DNA from: Cupriavidus necator
GTDB taxonomy: Bacteria > Pseudomonadota > Gammaproteobacteria > Burkholderiales > Burkholderiaceae
Direction of reading: 5' to 3'
NCBI RefSeq assembly: GCF_013141915.1
Contig: NZ_SROX01000028.1
Span: 1-50,654 of the forward strand
Length of the DNA stretch: 50,654 nt
Below the pieces are notes generated by a model. It saw only the letters and a list, made by a program, of their open reading frames with translations. It was not told the DNA's origin and did not search any database. This document shows, one piece after another, positions 1 through 8,343 of the stretch. Each line of letters opens with the position of its first letter. Within the stretch, counting starts at the first letter, position 1. The position numbers were made by a program, and so were the translations under genes.

Positions 1-232
1 GCAGAGCTTTCTTCGTTTCGTCAACCGTTTGCAGCAATCTTTTTTGCTGCCGTCAGCGCTGCAAACCTTGCTGCGCCGACCTTCCGGCCAACCCCGCATC
101 CCTTGCTGCGCCTGCCTTGCAGGAGCCGCGTGGTGTTGCGAGGGGGCGAATAATAAGCGAGGGCGACGGGCTTGGCAAGCGGTGATTGAAAACTTCTTCA
201 TAACGCCCTGGGCAGCCCTTTAGAATCTGCAA
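1..232. other. Leading non-coding stretch, nothing firm
   Basis: I find no convincing gene here. Short open frames on both strands have no start signal or recognisable protein sequence. A -10-like TAGAAT lies at 221-226, directly before the ATG at 233. If it is real, the transcript would begin at or next to the start codon. No clear -35 element is visible at normal spacing, so this is only a possibility. Confidence 0.4.
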
Positions 233-1828
233 ATGCCAGACTTGCCCACCTACCTGCCGTCGCGCCTGCCAGCGGACGGCGCACGCCTGCTCGATGCCCA
301 TTCACTGGCCGCGGCGTTGTCCCGTCCTATTGTTTTTGTCGACCTGGAGACCACCGGCGCGGATGCCCAGCGTGACCGCATCACCGAGATCGGCGTAGTC
401 GAAGTCGGCCCCGACGGGATTGTCGAGTGGGAAACCCTGCTCGACCCCGGCATGTCGATCCCGCCGTTTATCCAGCGCATGACCGGCATCAGCGACGACA
501 TGGTGCGCGGCCAGCCCACCTTCGAAGCGCTGGCCGAGTCGCTCGCGGAGCGCCTGCAAAGCAGGCTGTTCGTGGCCCATAACGCACGCTTCGACTATGG
601 CTTCCTGAAAAATGCGTTCCGGCGCGCCGGCGTAACCTTCCGCGCCGATGTGCTGTGTACCGTAAGGCTCTCGCGCTCGCTGTTTCCGTCAGTTGAACGG
701 CATGGCCTCGACGCACTGATCGCCCGCTTCGGCCTGACGCCCAAGGGCCGGCACCGTGCGCTGGCCGATGCGGAGCTGCTTTGGCAGTTCTGGCAGAAAA
801 TCCATGCCACGTATTCTGTCGACCTGGTGGAAGCGGCCGTGCGCACACTGGTGCGCCGCGCCAGCCTGCCGGCTGGCCTGGAGGAAACCGCTCTCGAAGA
901 CGTACCTGCGGCGCCGGGCGTCTATATATTCTATGGCGATGAGGACGTGCCGCTCTATGTCGGCAAGAGCGTGCACCTGCGCCAGCGCATCGGCGCCCAT
1001 TTTTCGGGCGACTACCGCTATGGCAAGGATATGCGGCTGGCGCGGCTGGTCCGTCGCGTCGAGTGGCGCGAAACCGGCGGCGAGACCGGCGCGCTGCTGC
1101 TGGAGGCACAACTCGTCAAAGCCATGCAGCCCGTGCACAACCAGTTGCTGCGCCGGAATACCAGGCTGTACGCCTGGGAAATGCCGCAGCAGTTGCCGGT
1201 GCCGCGCCTGCGCTCGGATCGCAACACGGATTTCTGCCGGCATCGCGACCTGTTCGGCGTCTTCGGCAGCCGCGGCGCGGCGGAAGCGCGCTTGCGCGCA
1301 TTAGCCGAGGAGCACGGTCTGTGCATGGCCACACTGTCGCTGGAGAAAACCACGCGCCGTGGCAGTCCCTGCTTTGCGCGACAGGTGCACCGCTGCGCCG
1401 GGGCCTGCATCGGCGTGGAGTCGTCGCGCCAACATCGCGCCCGGCTGGCCGAGGCGCTGGCGCCGATCGCGCTGGTGCCATGGCCGTTCGACGGCCCGGT
1501 TGCCTGGCGCGAGCAACATGGCGCGCGTGCGTGGTGGCATGTCGTGGATGAGTGGTGCTACCTGGGCTGCGCCGCCACGCTGGAGGAAGCCAGCGCGCTG
1601 GCCGCAGCGCCAGCGCATTTCGACCTGGATACCTACCAGATCCTGGCGCCGCGCCGGGATCAATGGATGGCCAACGCGCTGCCCCTGTCCGTGCAGCGGG
1701 CTTTCACACTGACCGCGCCGGACGCGTCCGCCGAAGCCGCGCGCCCTGCCCGCGCGGCGTCGGCAAATGCGCCGCGCAAAGCCGCTGCCCTCGCCGGCCA
1801 GCAAACCGTGGGCTTGTTTGCCGATTAG
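233..1828 (+). CDS. 3'-5' exonuclease (DnaQ-like) / GIY-YIG nuclease fusion protein
   Basis: 531 residues with two nuclease modules. Residues about 30-195 are a DEDDh exonuclease of the DNA polymerase III epsilon type: Exo I DLETTG (Asp37, Glu39), Exo II HNARFDYGFL (Asp121), Exo III HRALADAELL (His174, Asp179). Residues about 225-310 are a GIY-YIG domain like that of UvrC or Cho, with GVY at 229-231, YVG at 242-244 and a likely metal-binding Glu at 292. A Cys-containing segment follows (CFARQVHRCAGACIG, about residues 382-396) and resembles the region after the nuclease domain in UvrC. Family knowledge suggests a DNA repair or replication-linked nuclease, but no function is shown here. The ATG at 233 has no obvious ribosome binding site. 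No later ATG would preserve Exo I, so the start is probably right. Confidence 0.85.
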   Translation: MPDLPTYLPSRLPADGARLLDAHSLAAALSRPIVFVDLETTGADAQRDRITEIGVVEVGPDGIVEWETLLDPGMSIPPFIQRMTGISDDMVRGQPTFEALAESLAERLQSRLFVAHNARFDYGFLKNAFRRAGVTFRADVLCTVRLSRSLFPSVERHGLDALIARFGLTPKGRHRALADAELLWQFWQKIHATYSVDLVEAAVRTLVRRASLPAGLEETALEDVPAAPGVYIFYGDEDVPLYVGKSVHLRQRIGAHFSGDYRYGKDMRLARLVRRVEWRETGGETGALLLEAQLVKAMQPVHNQLLRRNTRLYAWEMPQQLPVPRLRSDRNTDFCRHRDLFGVFGSRGAAEARLRALAEEHGLCMATLSLEKTTRRGSPCFARQVHRCAGACIGVESSRQHRARLAEALAPIALVPWPFDGPVAWREQHGARAWWHVVDEWCYLGCAATLEEASALAAAPAHFDLDTYQILAPRRDQWMANALPLSVQRAFTLTAPDASAEAARPARAASANAPRKAAALAGQQTVGLFAD

Positions 1829-1949
1829 CCCGGCCTCGCAGGCCCCGCAATCTGTACGCCAGCCCCCAAAAGGCGCTTGCAAGATGTGACGGCTCCGCTA
1901 GTCTCCACAGACCAGCCCCCGCCGCCGGCTGCGCCGATGTGGAGTTCCC

Positions 1950-2390
1950 ATGCCCGCCAATTCCGCCCGTTTTGCATACGCCGCGCGCGCCGTCCCCCAC
2001 AGGCTTGCGCATGTGGCGGTCCTGGCCGCGGCGGCCATGATGGCGGCCTGCGCCGGGAGCGGGACCAGCGCGATGCAAGGCATCATCGATTCCTGGAAGA
2101 ACATCCCCGTGGAGGAAGCGAAGCGGCAGTGGGGTCCGCCACAGGCCGTGCAGGCGCTTCCCGCCGGCACCGCCTACGTCTGGACCGATTCTGTGCCGGC
2201 GGCGCGGCCGCCGGGCAGCGGGCCGCGCGATGCCGGCATGGAGCGCACCCCCGTTCCGGGGCACTGCCAGCGCAAGCTGGTGGCCAGCCCCGATGGCATC
2301 GTGACCGGCGGCGAGTGGCGCGGCGATGCCTGCTGCATCACCGCGCTGGCCGGGCGTTGCGCCGCGCTCAAATACCGGGGGCGCGGCTGA
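1950..2390 (+). CDS. Putative lipoprotein of unknown function
   Basis: 146 residues. The N-terminus has a basic stretch, then a hydrophobic alanine-rich segment ending in the lipobox-like MMAAC, so the mature protein would start at Cys34 and be lipid-anchored. The remainder includes a short SWKNIPVEEAKRQWGPP segment typical of small outer-membrane or periplasmic lipoproteins, and several cysteines near the C-terminus (GDACCITALAGRC) that could form disulfides. A GGAG ribosome binding site lies just before the ATG. I do not recognise a functional family. It ends 8 bp before the convergent PNPOx-like gene. Confidence 0.7.
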   Translation: MPANSARFAYAARAVPHRLAHVAVLAAAAMMAACAGSGTSAMQGIIDSWKNIPVEEAKRQWGPPQAVQALPAGTAYVWTDSVPAARPPGSGPRDAGMERTPVPGHCQRKLVASPDGIVTGGEWRGDACCITALAGRCAALKYRGRG

Positions 2391-2397
2391 ACGCAGC

Positions 2398-3372
2398 TCA
2401 GCGTTCAGGCCACGCACCGGTATCGGCCAGCACCGGCGAGAACTCCCGAAAGGCGAAGCGTAGCGGCAGCGCGCGCTCGCGCCGCACCACGCGCTCGACA
2501 TGCAGGCGCACCAGCCGCTCGGCACCGGCGTAGGCAGTCAGTTCCGCTCCCTCCCAGATCACTTCGGCGCGTCCGCCCACATGCAGCAGCGAACCGTCGG
2601 CAAAATCCGGCACGACGATGCCCGCACGCGGGTCGGCCAGCAGGTTGCCGATCGTGTTGAAGAAATTGTTGCCATTGAAATCCGGGAACGTCAGGGTATG
2701 GGCGTCGTCCACGCGGATAAAGCCAGGCTTGCCACCCCGGTGCGAGACGTCGACCCCGCCGGTGTGCTCACCCTCGTCTTGCGGCGACACCATATGGGCG
2801 GACGCGATGAACAGCGTATCGGCACCGCGCAGCCAGGCGCTGGCGTGCGCATCCAGCGCGTCGCCGTGCCAGGCCGCAGGCGCGGCAGCCGGCTCGGCAA
2901 TGGCTACGTCGCGCAACTGGATGTAGCGCGGACAGTTGCCGAAGCTCTGCTCGACCTCGACCGTCAGCCCCGCCGCATCCCGCGCCACGATGATCCCGTT
3001 CATGCGGTTGCGCCGGCGCGTAGGCAGCTCGATGCCGAGCAGCCCGATGCGGGCGCCCTGCTCCAGCGCCGCGGCCAGTGGATCGCCAGGCAGCGGCACG
3101 GCGTCGATGCGCAGATGCGTGGCGTCCGGCGTCTGCGCAAACCCCGGCGGCCCCACCAGCAACGTGGCCCACGGCATGCCGTCGGCATCGACCGCGCCGG
3201 CCAGCAGGAATGGCAGTTGCGCGAAAAACGCGCGGTGCTGGTCCGGCATCTCGCCACGGATCACGCGCGGGCCCGCCGCGGCCATGCGTTCGCGCTTACC
3301 TGCGCGCTGTTGTGCGGCGAGTTCGCCGGTGTGGAATGGCAGGCCGGCATGCGGCCAGGTGGGCAGGTCCAT
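2398..3372 (-). CDS. Pyridoxamine 5'-phosphate oxidase-like FMN-binding protein
   Basis: 324 residues with the split-barrel flavin-binding fold seen in PNPOx-related proteins. Two barrel segments are visible: residues about 40-150 (FFAQLPFLLAGAVDADG then MPWATLLVGPPGF) and residues about 190-300, where SAHMVSPQDEG, GGVDVSHRGGKPGF and DGSLLHVGGRAEV are typical. Such long two-part members are usually annotated only as pyridoxamine 5-phosphate oxidase-related and probably bind FMN or F420-like cofactors. The substrate is not predictable. It lies just upstream of, and on the same strand as, nothing obviously related; the GST gene ahead of it is 46 bp away and may be cotranscribed. Confidence 0.75.
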   Translation of the reverse strand: MDLPTWPHAGLPFHTGELAAQQRAGKRERMAAAGPRVIRGEMPDQHRAFFAQLPFLLAGAVDADGMPWATLLVGPPGFAQTPDATHLRIDAVPLPGDPLAAALEQGARIGLLGIELPTRRRNRMNGIIVARDAAGLTVEVEQSFGNCPRYIQLRDVAIAEPAAAPAAWHGDALDAHASAWLRGADTLFIASAHMVSPQDEGEHTGGVDVSHRGGKPGFIRVDDAHTLTFPDFNGNNFFNTIGNLLADPRAGIVVPDFADGSLLHVGGRAEVIWEGAELTAYAGAERLVRLHVERVVRRERALPLRFAFREFSPVLADTGAWPER

Positions 3373-3418
3373 GAGCGCTCCGTCAAAACTCCAGGGTTGA
3401 TGCTCGCCGGCGCAAAGG

Positions 3419-4069
3419 CTATGCGGCCAGGCCGGTCTTCGATACCAGCATCGGTACGAAACCGGGCAACGCTTCCACGCGGCGCAGCCAGGCGTTGAGC
3501 GCCCGGTACGGTGCCAGTGGCACGTTGCCTTCCTCCGCGCGGGCGATATAGCTGTAGGCGGCTACGTCGGCAATGGTGGCGTGTTCGGCGGCCAGGAACG
3601 GCTGTGCCGCCAGGATCGGCTCCATCAGCGCAAACAGCCGCTGCGCGCGCGCGACCGCGTCTGCCATCGGCACCGGCCGGCCAAACAGCACCCCCAGGCG
3701 CGCCGCTGCCGGGCCGAACGCAATCTCGCCGGCAGCCACCGACAGCCAGCGCTGCACGCGGGCCGCGCCGACAGGATCCCGCGGCAGCCAGCGGCCGTCG
3801 TCATAGCGCGTGGCCAGGTAGACCAGGATCGCGTTGGAATCGCCCAGCACCACGCCGTCGTCATCCAGCACCGGCACCTGGCCGAACGGGTTCAGGCGCA
3901 GAAAGGCCTCGCCGCGCTGCTCGCCGCCGCGCAGGTCAACATCCACCAGCCGATACGGCAAGCCAAGCAGGCCCAGCATCAGCTCGGCGCGGTGCGCGTG
4001 GCCGGATACCGGCGAACGGTACAACACCAGCGGCCTGGCGGGCACTGCGGGGGCATTCGTGTGGGGCAT
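3419..4069 (-). CDS. Glutathione S-transferase family protein
   Basis: 216 residues, the normal length for cytosolic GSTs. The N-terminal thioredoxin-like domain (about residues 13-88) begins LVLYRSPVSGHAHRAELML and contains NPFGQVPVLDDDG with its cis-Pro and the glutathione-binding DSNAILVYLA. The C-terminal all-helical domain (about 95-205) ends LRRVEALPGFVPM, the usual GST ending. The start at 4069 has a strong AGGAG ribosome binding site. The gene is divergent from the LysR regulator at 4180, with a dyad between them, so it is the likely target of that regulator. The conjugated substrate is unknown. Confidence 0.88.
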   Translation of the reverse strand: MPHTNAPAVPARPLVLYRSPVSGHAHRAELMLGLLGLPYRLVDVDLRGGEQRGEAFLRLNPFGQVPVLDDDGVVLGDSNAILVYLATRYDDGRWLPRDPVGAARVQRWLSVAAGEIAFGPAAARLGVLFGRPVPMADAVARAQRLFALMEPILAAQPFLAAEHATIADVAAYSYIARAEEGNVPLAPYRALNAWLRRVEALPGFVPMLVSKTGLAA

Positions 4070-4148
4070 GGCACTCTCCTGAGCGGTTGGTATGGACGGA
4101 TTCTGGATGCCGGCGACGCTGCAATAAATAGAGGCTTTGATATTTGAC

Positions 4149-4167
4149 TACTCCACAAAATGGAGTA
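4149..4167. promoter_or_regulatory. Dyad, candidate LysR operator
   Basis: TACTCCA-CAAAA-TGGAGTA is a perfect 7-bp inverted repeat with a 5-base spacer, in the gap between the divergent GST and LysR genes. Its size and position fit a LysR-type box. It also argues that the LysR protein starts at 4180 rather than at the upstream in-frame ATG at 4144, which would place the dyad inside the coding region. Confidence 0.6.
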
Positions 4168-4179
4168 ATGCTTGCCGCC

Positions 4180-5070
4180 ATGGACAAACTACGTGCGATG
4201 CAGACCTTTGTGCGGATCGTCGACGATGGCAGCCTGACGGCGGCCGCGGCGTCGCTGCATACCTCGTTGCCGGCGGTGGTGCGTACGCTCGCGGCGCTGG
4301 AATCCGAACTGCAGGTGCGGCTGCTGAACCGCACCACGCGGCGGCTGTCGCTGACCGCCGAGGGGCGCAGCTACCTTGACGGCTGCCGGCGCATCCTGGC
4401 CAATATCGACGAAGTCGAGGCGGGCCTGAGCGCCAGCCATGTCGAGCCCAGCGGCCAGCTCACGCTGACCGCCTCGGTCTTGTTCGGGCAGATGTACGTG
4501 GCGCCAGCGGTGACGCGCTTCGTGCAGCGCTATCCGCGCGTGCGTTGCCGCATGGAATTCACCGACCGCGTGGTGAACCTGCTCGAGGAAGACCTGGACG
4601 TGGGCGTGCGCATCGGCCCGCTGGCCGATTCCACGCTGGTGGCGCAATCCGTCGGCCACATCCGCCGCGTGGTGGTCGCCACACCCGCCTACCTGCGCAA
4701 GCATGGCGTGCCGCGCCACCCCGACGCGCTGGCCAGCGCCAACTGCGTGCGCTTCACCGGCAACCATGCGCACTGGTGGACCTTCCGCGAAGGCGAGCGC
4801 GAGTTCCATGTGCCGGTGTCGGGCAACCTGGAGTTCAACCAGACCGCGCCCGCCGTGGCGGCCTGTGCGGCCGGCGCCGGTTTCGGCCATTTCCTGTCGT
4901 ACCAGGTCGCGCAGCTGGTCGAGGAGCGCAAGCTGCGCATCGTGCTGGAGGATTTCGAGCAGCCCGCCTGGCCGCTATCGCTGATCTATCCGCACGCGCG
5001 GCTGTTGCCGGCGCGCACGCGCGCCTTTATCGACTGGATGCGGGACGAGCTGAGCCCCCGCTTCAACTAG
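4180..5070 (+). CDS. LysR-family transcriptional regulator
   Basis: 296 residues from the ATG at 4180. The N-terminal winged helix-turn-helix (residues 1-60) reads MDKLRAMQTFVRIVDDGSL, with TAAAASLHTSLPAVVRTLA and LNRTTRRLSLTAEG, as in the common LysR subgroup that controls GSTs and quinone reductases. The effector-binding domain (about 90-290) contains LTASVLFGQMYVAP and DLDVGVRIGPLADSTL. An in-frame ATG at 4144 would add 12 residues but sits before the dyad at 4149. The gene is divergent from the GST gene, which it probably regulates together with itself. The inducer cannot be read from the sequence. Confidence 0.88.
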   Translation: MDKLRAMQTFVRIVDDGSLTAAAASLHTSLPAVVRTLAALESELQVRLLNRTTRRLSLTAEGRSYLDGCRRILANIDEVEAGLSASHVEPSGQLTLTASVLFGQMYVAPAVTRFVQRYPRVRCRMEFTDRVVNLLEEDLDVGVRIGPLADSTLVAQSVGHIRRVVVATPAYLRKHGVPRHPDALASANCVRFTGNHAHWWTFREGEREFHVPVSGNLEFNQTAPAVAACAAGAGFGHFLSYQVAQLVEERKLRIVLEDFEQPAWPLSLIYPHARLLPARTRAFIDWMRDELSPRFN

Positions 5071-5242
5071 GCCCTGTCGTGTGATTGCCGATTGCCGCGC
5101 CCCATCACACGCGGCGGCGCATGGCGCTCGGGTTCGGAATGTTCTGAGCGTCCCGATCGGCAAATGGCAAGGCCCCAGGCTGGCACCACGGTGCGCCGAC
5201 GGCATCTGCGCGGAACATTTGCAGGGCCGCGCGACAAAACCC

Positions 5243-5272
5243 TTGACGCATTGCCGTGCGCACCGGTATTTT
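5243..5272 (+). promoter_or_regulatory. Candidate sigma-70 promoter of the TetR gene
   Basis: TTGACG at 5243-5248 and TATTTT at 5267-5272 are separated by 18 bases. The predicted transcript would start near 5279, inside the palindromic operator that follows, which fits autorepression. Confidence 0.5.
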
Positions 5273-5275
5273 CAA

Positions 5276-5299
5276 ATTCGAATCCGAATTCGAATACGG
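5276..5299. promoter_or_regulatory. Tandem palindromic operator before the TetR gene
   Basis: Two 12-base units, ATTCGAATCCGA and ATTCGAATACGG, lie in tandem. Each contains the palindrome ATTCGAAT. The second unit with its left flank forms the 16-base near-palindrome CCGAATTCGAATACGG at 5284-5299. It overlaps the expected transcription start and ends 3 bases before the first possible ATG. TetR proteins commonly bind such sites to repress their own gene. Confidence 0.6.
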
Positions 5300-5302
5300 A
5301 AT

Positions 5303-5995
5303 ATGCCCATGTCAGCAACGCCTTCCGGCTTCACCGCCAACGCTTCCTTCCCCCGTATCGACACGCCCTCGATCCTGCAGCCGCCGCGCCAGCGCCGCGC
5401 GCGCGAGACCGAACAGGCCTTGCTGGGCGCAGGCCGCGAACTGCTGGCGACGCGCGACTTTGCCGCGGTTTCCGTGGCGCAGATCGCTGCGGCGTGCCAG
5501 GTATCGGTAGGCGCCTTCTACGGGCGCTTCCGCGACAAGATGGCCTATTTCGAGGCCCTGCGCACGCTGGTGATGGAAGAAACTTCGGCATCGATCGACC
5601 GCTACCTGGCCCAGGAACGCTGGGAAGATGTCGCCACGCAGGTGCTGCTGGAAAAAACCGCCAGGTTCATGGTGCTCGGCACGCTGGCCAACCGTGGCGT
5701 AATGCGCGCATCGCTGCGCCATGCGTCCACGCGCCCCGAGGAATGGCTGCCCCACCGCCAGAACGGTGAGGCGATCGTGGAGCGCATGGTGCAGTTGCTG
5801 GTGCCCCGCCTGCCACTGCCCGCGGAGACGGCCGAGCTGCGCGTGCGGTTTGCCATGCAGGCCGTGTTCAGCGTGCTGGTCAATGCCGTGCTCAATGATT
5901 CCGGGCCGCTGCATCTTGACGACGAACGGCTGATCACCGAGCTGAATCGCCTGATGGCCGGCTATCTCGGCGTGCCGCTGGCCGAGGCGGCCTGA
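5303..5995 (+). CDS. TetR-family transcriptional regulator
   Basis: 230 residues from ATG 5303; a second ATG at 5309 gives 228 and is equally possible. The N-terminal DNA-binding domain covers about residues 25-75 (RARETEQALLGAGRELLA, then FAAVSVAQIAAACQVSVG and AFYGRFRDKMAYFEAL), matching the TetR helix-turn-helix. The rest is helical and ligand-binding, with no recognised signature. An open frame extends upstream to 5081, but the promoter and operator at 5243-5299 exclude that start. No divergent partner gene is visible, so the target beyond autoregulation is unknown. It could control the acyl-CoA island that starts at 7024. Confidence 0.85.
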   Translation: MPMSATPSGFTANASFPRIDTPSILQPPRQRRARETEQALLGAGRELLATRDFAAVSVAQIAAACQVSVGAFYGRFRDKMAYFEALRTLVMEETSASIDRYLAQERWEDVATQVLLEKTARFMVLGTLANRGVMRASLRHASTRPEEWLPHRQNGEAIVERMVQLLVPRLPLPAETAELRVRFAMQAVFSVLVNAVLNDSGPLHLDDERLITELNRLMAGYLGVPLAEAA

Positions 5996-6177
5996 GCCTG
6001 CCCGGTAATGCAGCCAGGCCATGGCTGCTATGAATTGCGCGGCGCTTGCTTGGCGCGGGCACCGGCGCTCCATAGAATGGGCCCACGCTTCGCTCCGCTC
6101 CGAGCCCGGCGCCCGGATCGCCCCAGGTGCCTCGCCGGGACAGCCCTATCCGCCTCAATGATTTACCGGAACCGCTC

Positions 6178-6852
6178 ATGGCCACGCTTTTCCTCGTCCG
6201 GCATGGACAAGCCTCGTTTGGCGCAGCCAACTACGACTGCCTGTCGTCGACCGGGCGGCAGCAGGCGCGCTGGCTCGGCGAGTATTTCGCCGAGCGCGGG
6301 GTCAGCTTCAGCCGCGTAGTGGCCGGCACGCTGGTGCGCCAGCAGGATACCGCCACGGAAATCCTGGCTGGCATGGGGCAGCCACAGACGACGGTCGTTT
6401 CGCATCCGGGGCTGAACGAGTACGACGGCGAGGCGCTGTACCGGTGCCATACGGGCGGCGCCGACCACCGCGCCCACCAGAACGGCGACTACAACGACTA
6501 CTGGCGCACTTTCCGCGCGGCCTATGCGGCCTGGACGCAGAACGGGCTGGCCGAGATGCCCGAAAGCTGGGCCGACTTCGGCGCGCGCATCGCCGGCGCG
6601 CTGGCGCAGGCCAGCGAGGGCGCGACGCGCGAGGATGCGATTCTGGTGGTCAGCTCTGGCGGCGCCATCGGCCGGGCCACCGCCGACCTGCTCGGCGCGC
6701 CCGCGCAGGCCGCGATCGAGATGAACCTGCAGTTCCGCAATACCGCGTTCTGCGAAATCATTGTCGGCCGCGGCGTGCAGCGGCTGCTGAGCTTCAACAA
6801 CGTGCCGCACCTCGAGCGTGCCGACCGGCGCAGCGCGGTCACCTTCGCCTGA
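6178..6852 (+). CDS. Histidine phosphatase family protein (phosphoglycerate-mutase-like)
   Basis: 224 residues. The catalytic LVRHGQASFG is at residues 6-15 with the phosphorylated His at 9, followed by a Cys-Leu-Ser-Ser segment in place of the usual Leu-Thr. The second conserved part, VSSGGAIGR at about 160, contains no His where most family members have GHGG or SHGG; that is a departure from the active-site pattern. The protein may therefore have altered activity. ATG 6178 has no strong ribosome binding site. A terminator follows at 6905. It is a single-gene unit between the TetR gene and the convergent thiolase. Confidence 0.8.
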   Translation: MATLFLVRHGQASFGAANYDCLSSTGRQQARWLGEYFAERGVSFSRVVAGTLVRQQDTATEILAGMGQPQTTVVSHPGLNEYDGEALYRCHTGGADHRAHQNGDYNDYWRTFRAAYAAWTQNGLAEMPESWADFGARIAGALAQASEGATREDAILVVSSGGAIGRATADLLGAPAQAAIEMNLQFRNTAFCEIIVGRGVQRLLSFNNVPHLERADRRSAVTFA

Positions 6853-6904
6853 CACCGAGCGCTGGCGCGGGCCCTGGCCCGGCGCTATCCGCTCAGCCAA
6901 ATGA

Positions 6905-6935
6905 AAATGGCCGCGATTTCGCGGCCATTTCTTTT
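6905..6935 (+). terminator. Rho-independent terminator
   Basis: A perfect 12-bp stem, AAATGGCCGCGA paired with TCGCGGCCATTT, is followed by CTTTTC. It ends the histidine phosphatase gene. Because of the A-rich left arm it could also serve as a weak terminator for the convergent thiolase transcript. Confidence 0.8.
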
Positions 6936-7023
6936 CCTGCGCCGGCTGCTGGCGCGGGCACTGTGACATGCCCGCGCCGCCGGTCCTTCTCCCTTTACTA
7001 CACTGTGTCGCCGCCTCGATGCT

Positions 7024-8199
7024 TTACAGGCGCTCGACGATGGTCACGTTGGCCAGCCCGCCGCCTTCGCACATCGTCTGCAGGCCGTAGCGCTTGCCAT
7101 GCGTATGCAGCGCATGCACCAGCGTGGTCATCAGCTTGGCGCCCGAGCCGCCAAGCGGATGGCCCAGCGCGATGGCGCCGCCATGCACGTTCAGGCGCTC
7201 CGGATCGGCGCCGGTGGCCTTGAGCCACGCCAGCGGCACCGGTGCGAAGGCCTCGTTGACTTCGAACAGGTCGATATCGCCGATGCGCAGGCCGGCGCGC
7301 TTGAGCGCGGCCTCGGTGGCCGGCAGCGGCGCTTCCAGCATTACCACCGGGTCATGGCCGATCACGGTCATGCTGTGCACGCGCGCCAGCGGCTTGACCC
7401 CCAGCTTCTTCAAACCTGCCTCGTTGACCACCATCAGGCCGGCGGCGCCATCGCAGATCTGGCTGGCAGTCGCGGCGGTCACGCGGCCACCTTCGGCGAT
7501 CAGCTTGACGCTGCCGATGCTTTCCAGCGTCGCGTCGTAGCGGATGCCTTCGTCGGTGGTGTGCATCTCGCCATTGGCGCCGTCGGCCGTGCGCACTTCC
7601 ACCGGCAGGATCTCGGCGTTGAAGCGGCCCGCCTGGGTGGCGGCGATGGCGCGCTGGTGGCTTTGCAGCGCGTAGGCGTCGAGTTGCTCGCGCGCCAGGT
7701 CGTACTTGCGCGCGATCATCTCGGCGCCGGTGAACTGGCTGAACTGCACGCCGGGGTAGCGCGCTTCGACGCCGGGGCTCTTGGGCACGCCGAAGCCGTT
7801 CTTGGCGGGCAACTGCGACGACAGGCCCATCGGCACGCGCGTCATGCTTTCCACGCCGGCGGCGATGACGATGTCCATCGCGCCCGACATCACCGCTTGC
7901 GCGGCAAAGTGCAGCGCCTGTTGCGAAGACCCGCACTGACGATCGACCGAGGTGCCCGGCACGCTTTCCGGCAGGCGCGAGGCCAGGATCGCATTGCGCG
8001 CGACATTGCCGGCCTGCTCGCCGACCTGGCTCACGCAACCCATGATGACGTCTTCGACCAGCGCCGGATCGGCGCCGGTGCGCTCCACCAGTGCGTCGAG
8101 CACCTGTGCGGCCAGGTCGGCCGGATGCCAGCCCGACAGCTTGCCGCCCTTGCGGCCGCCGGCGGTACGGACCGCCGCGACGATATATGCCTCTGCCAT
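7024..8199 (-). CDS. Acetyl-CoA acetyltransferase (thiolase)
   Basis: 391 residues, the usual thiolase length. All three catalytic motifs are present: nucleophile Cys89 in DRQCGSSQQALHFAA, His347 in NVHGGAIALGHPLGGSG and Cys377 in MCEGGGLANVTIV. The reaction is CoA-dependent cleavage of a 3-oxoacyl-CoA, the last step of a beta-oxidation round. The start has an AAGGAG ribosome binding site. The 16-bp palindrome at 8314 lies 115 bp upstream, between this gene and the thioesterase gene ahead of it, so the thiolase may have its own promoter. In this context it probably releases acetyl-CoA or a longer acyl-CoA from a ring-derived or branched acid. Confidence 0.92.
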   Translation of the reverse strand: MAEAYIVAAVRTAGGRKGGKLSGWHPADLAAQVLDALVERTGADPALVEDVIMGCVSQVGEQAGNVARNAILASRLPESVPGTSVDRQCGSSQQALHFAAQAVMSGAMDIVIAAGVESMTRVPMGLSSQLPAKNGFGVPKSPGVEARYPGVQFSQFTGAEMIARKYDLAREQLDAYALQSHQRAIAATQAGRFNAEILPVEVRTADGANGEMHTTDEGIRYDATLESIGSVKLIAEGGRVTAATASQICDGAAGLMVVNEAGLKKLGVKPLARVHSMTVIGHDPVVMLEAPLPATEAALKRAGLRIGDIDLFEVNEAFAPVPLAWLKATGADPERLNVHGGAIALGHPLGGSGAKLMTTLVHALHTHGKRYGLQTMCEGGGLANVTIVERL

Positions 8200-8313
8200 G
8201 TGATCTCCTTGGTTCGATGCGGGCCGCCGTGGCAGCCATGGTGTTGTGCGGCATGCCGGCGCGGGTGCCGGCAGCGTCGAGGGCTATTGTTGCGCCGCGG
8301 GTGTCGGCAAGCG

Positions 8314-8329
8314 TCGTCGGAAGCGACGA
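8314..8329. promoter_or_regulatory. 16-bp palindrome, acyl-CoA island operator site A
   Basis: TCGTCGGAAGCGACGA has arms TCGTC and GACGA. It is identical to the sites at 9896 and 16172. It lies 115 bp upstream of the thiolase start and 14 bp beyond the thioesterase stop. It is flanked by a further GGCAA/TTGCC pair. The binding protein is not known; the LuxR-type regulator at 11616 or the TetR regulator at 5303 are candidates. Confidence 0.7.
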
Positions 8330-8343
8330 AGTTGCCGCACCGC

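Noticed and set aside
29..223. A 64-codon frame at the left edge
   Set aside because: No ribosome binding site or recognisable protein sequence; unsupported.
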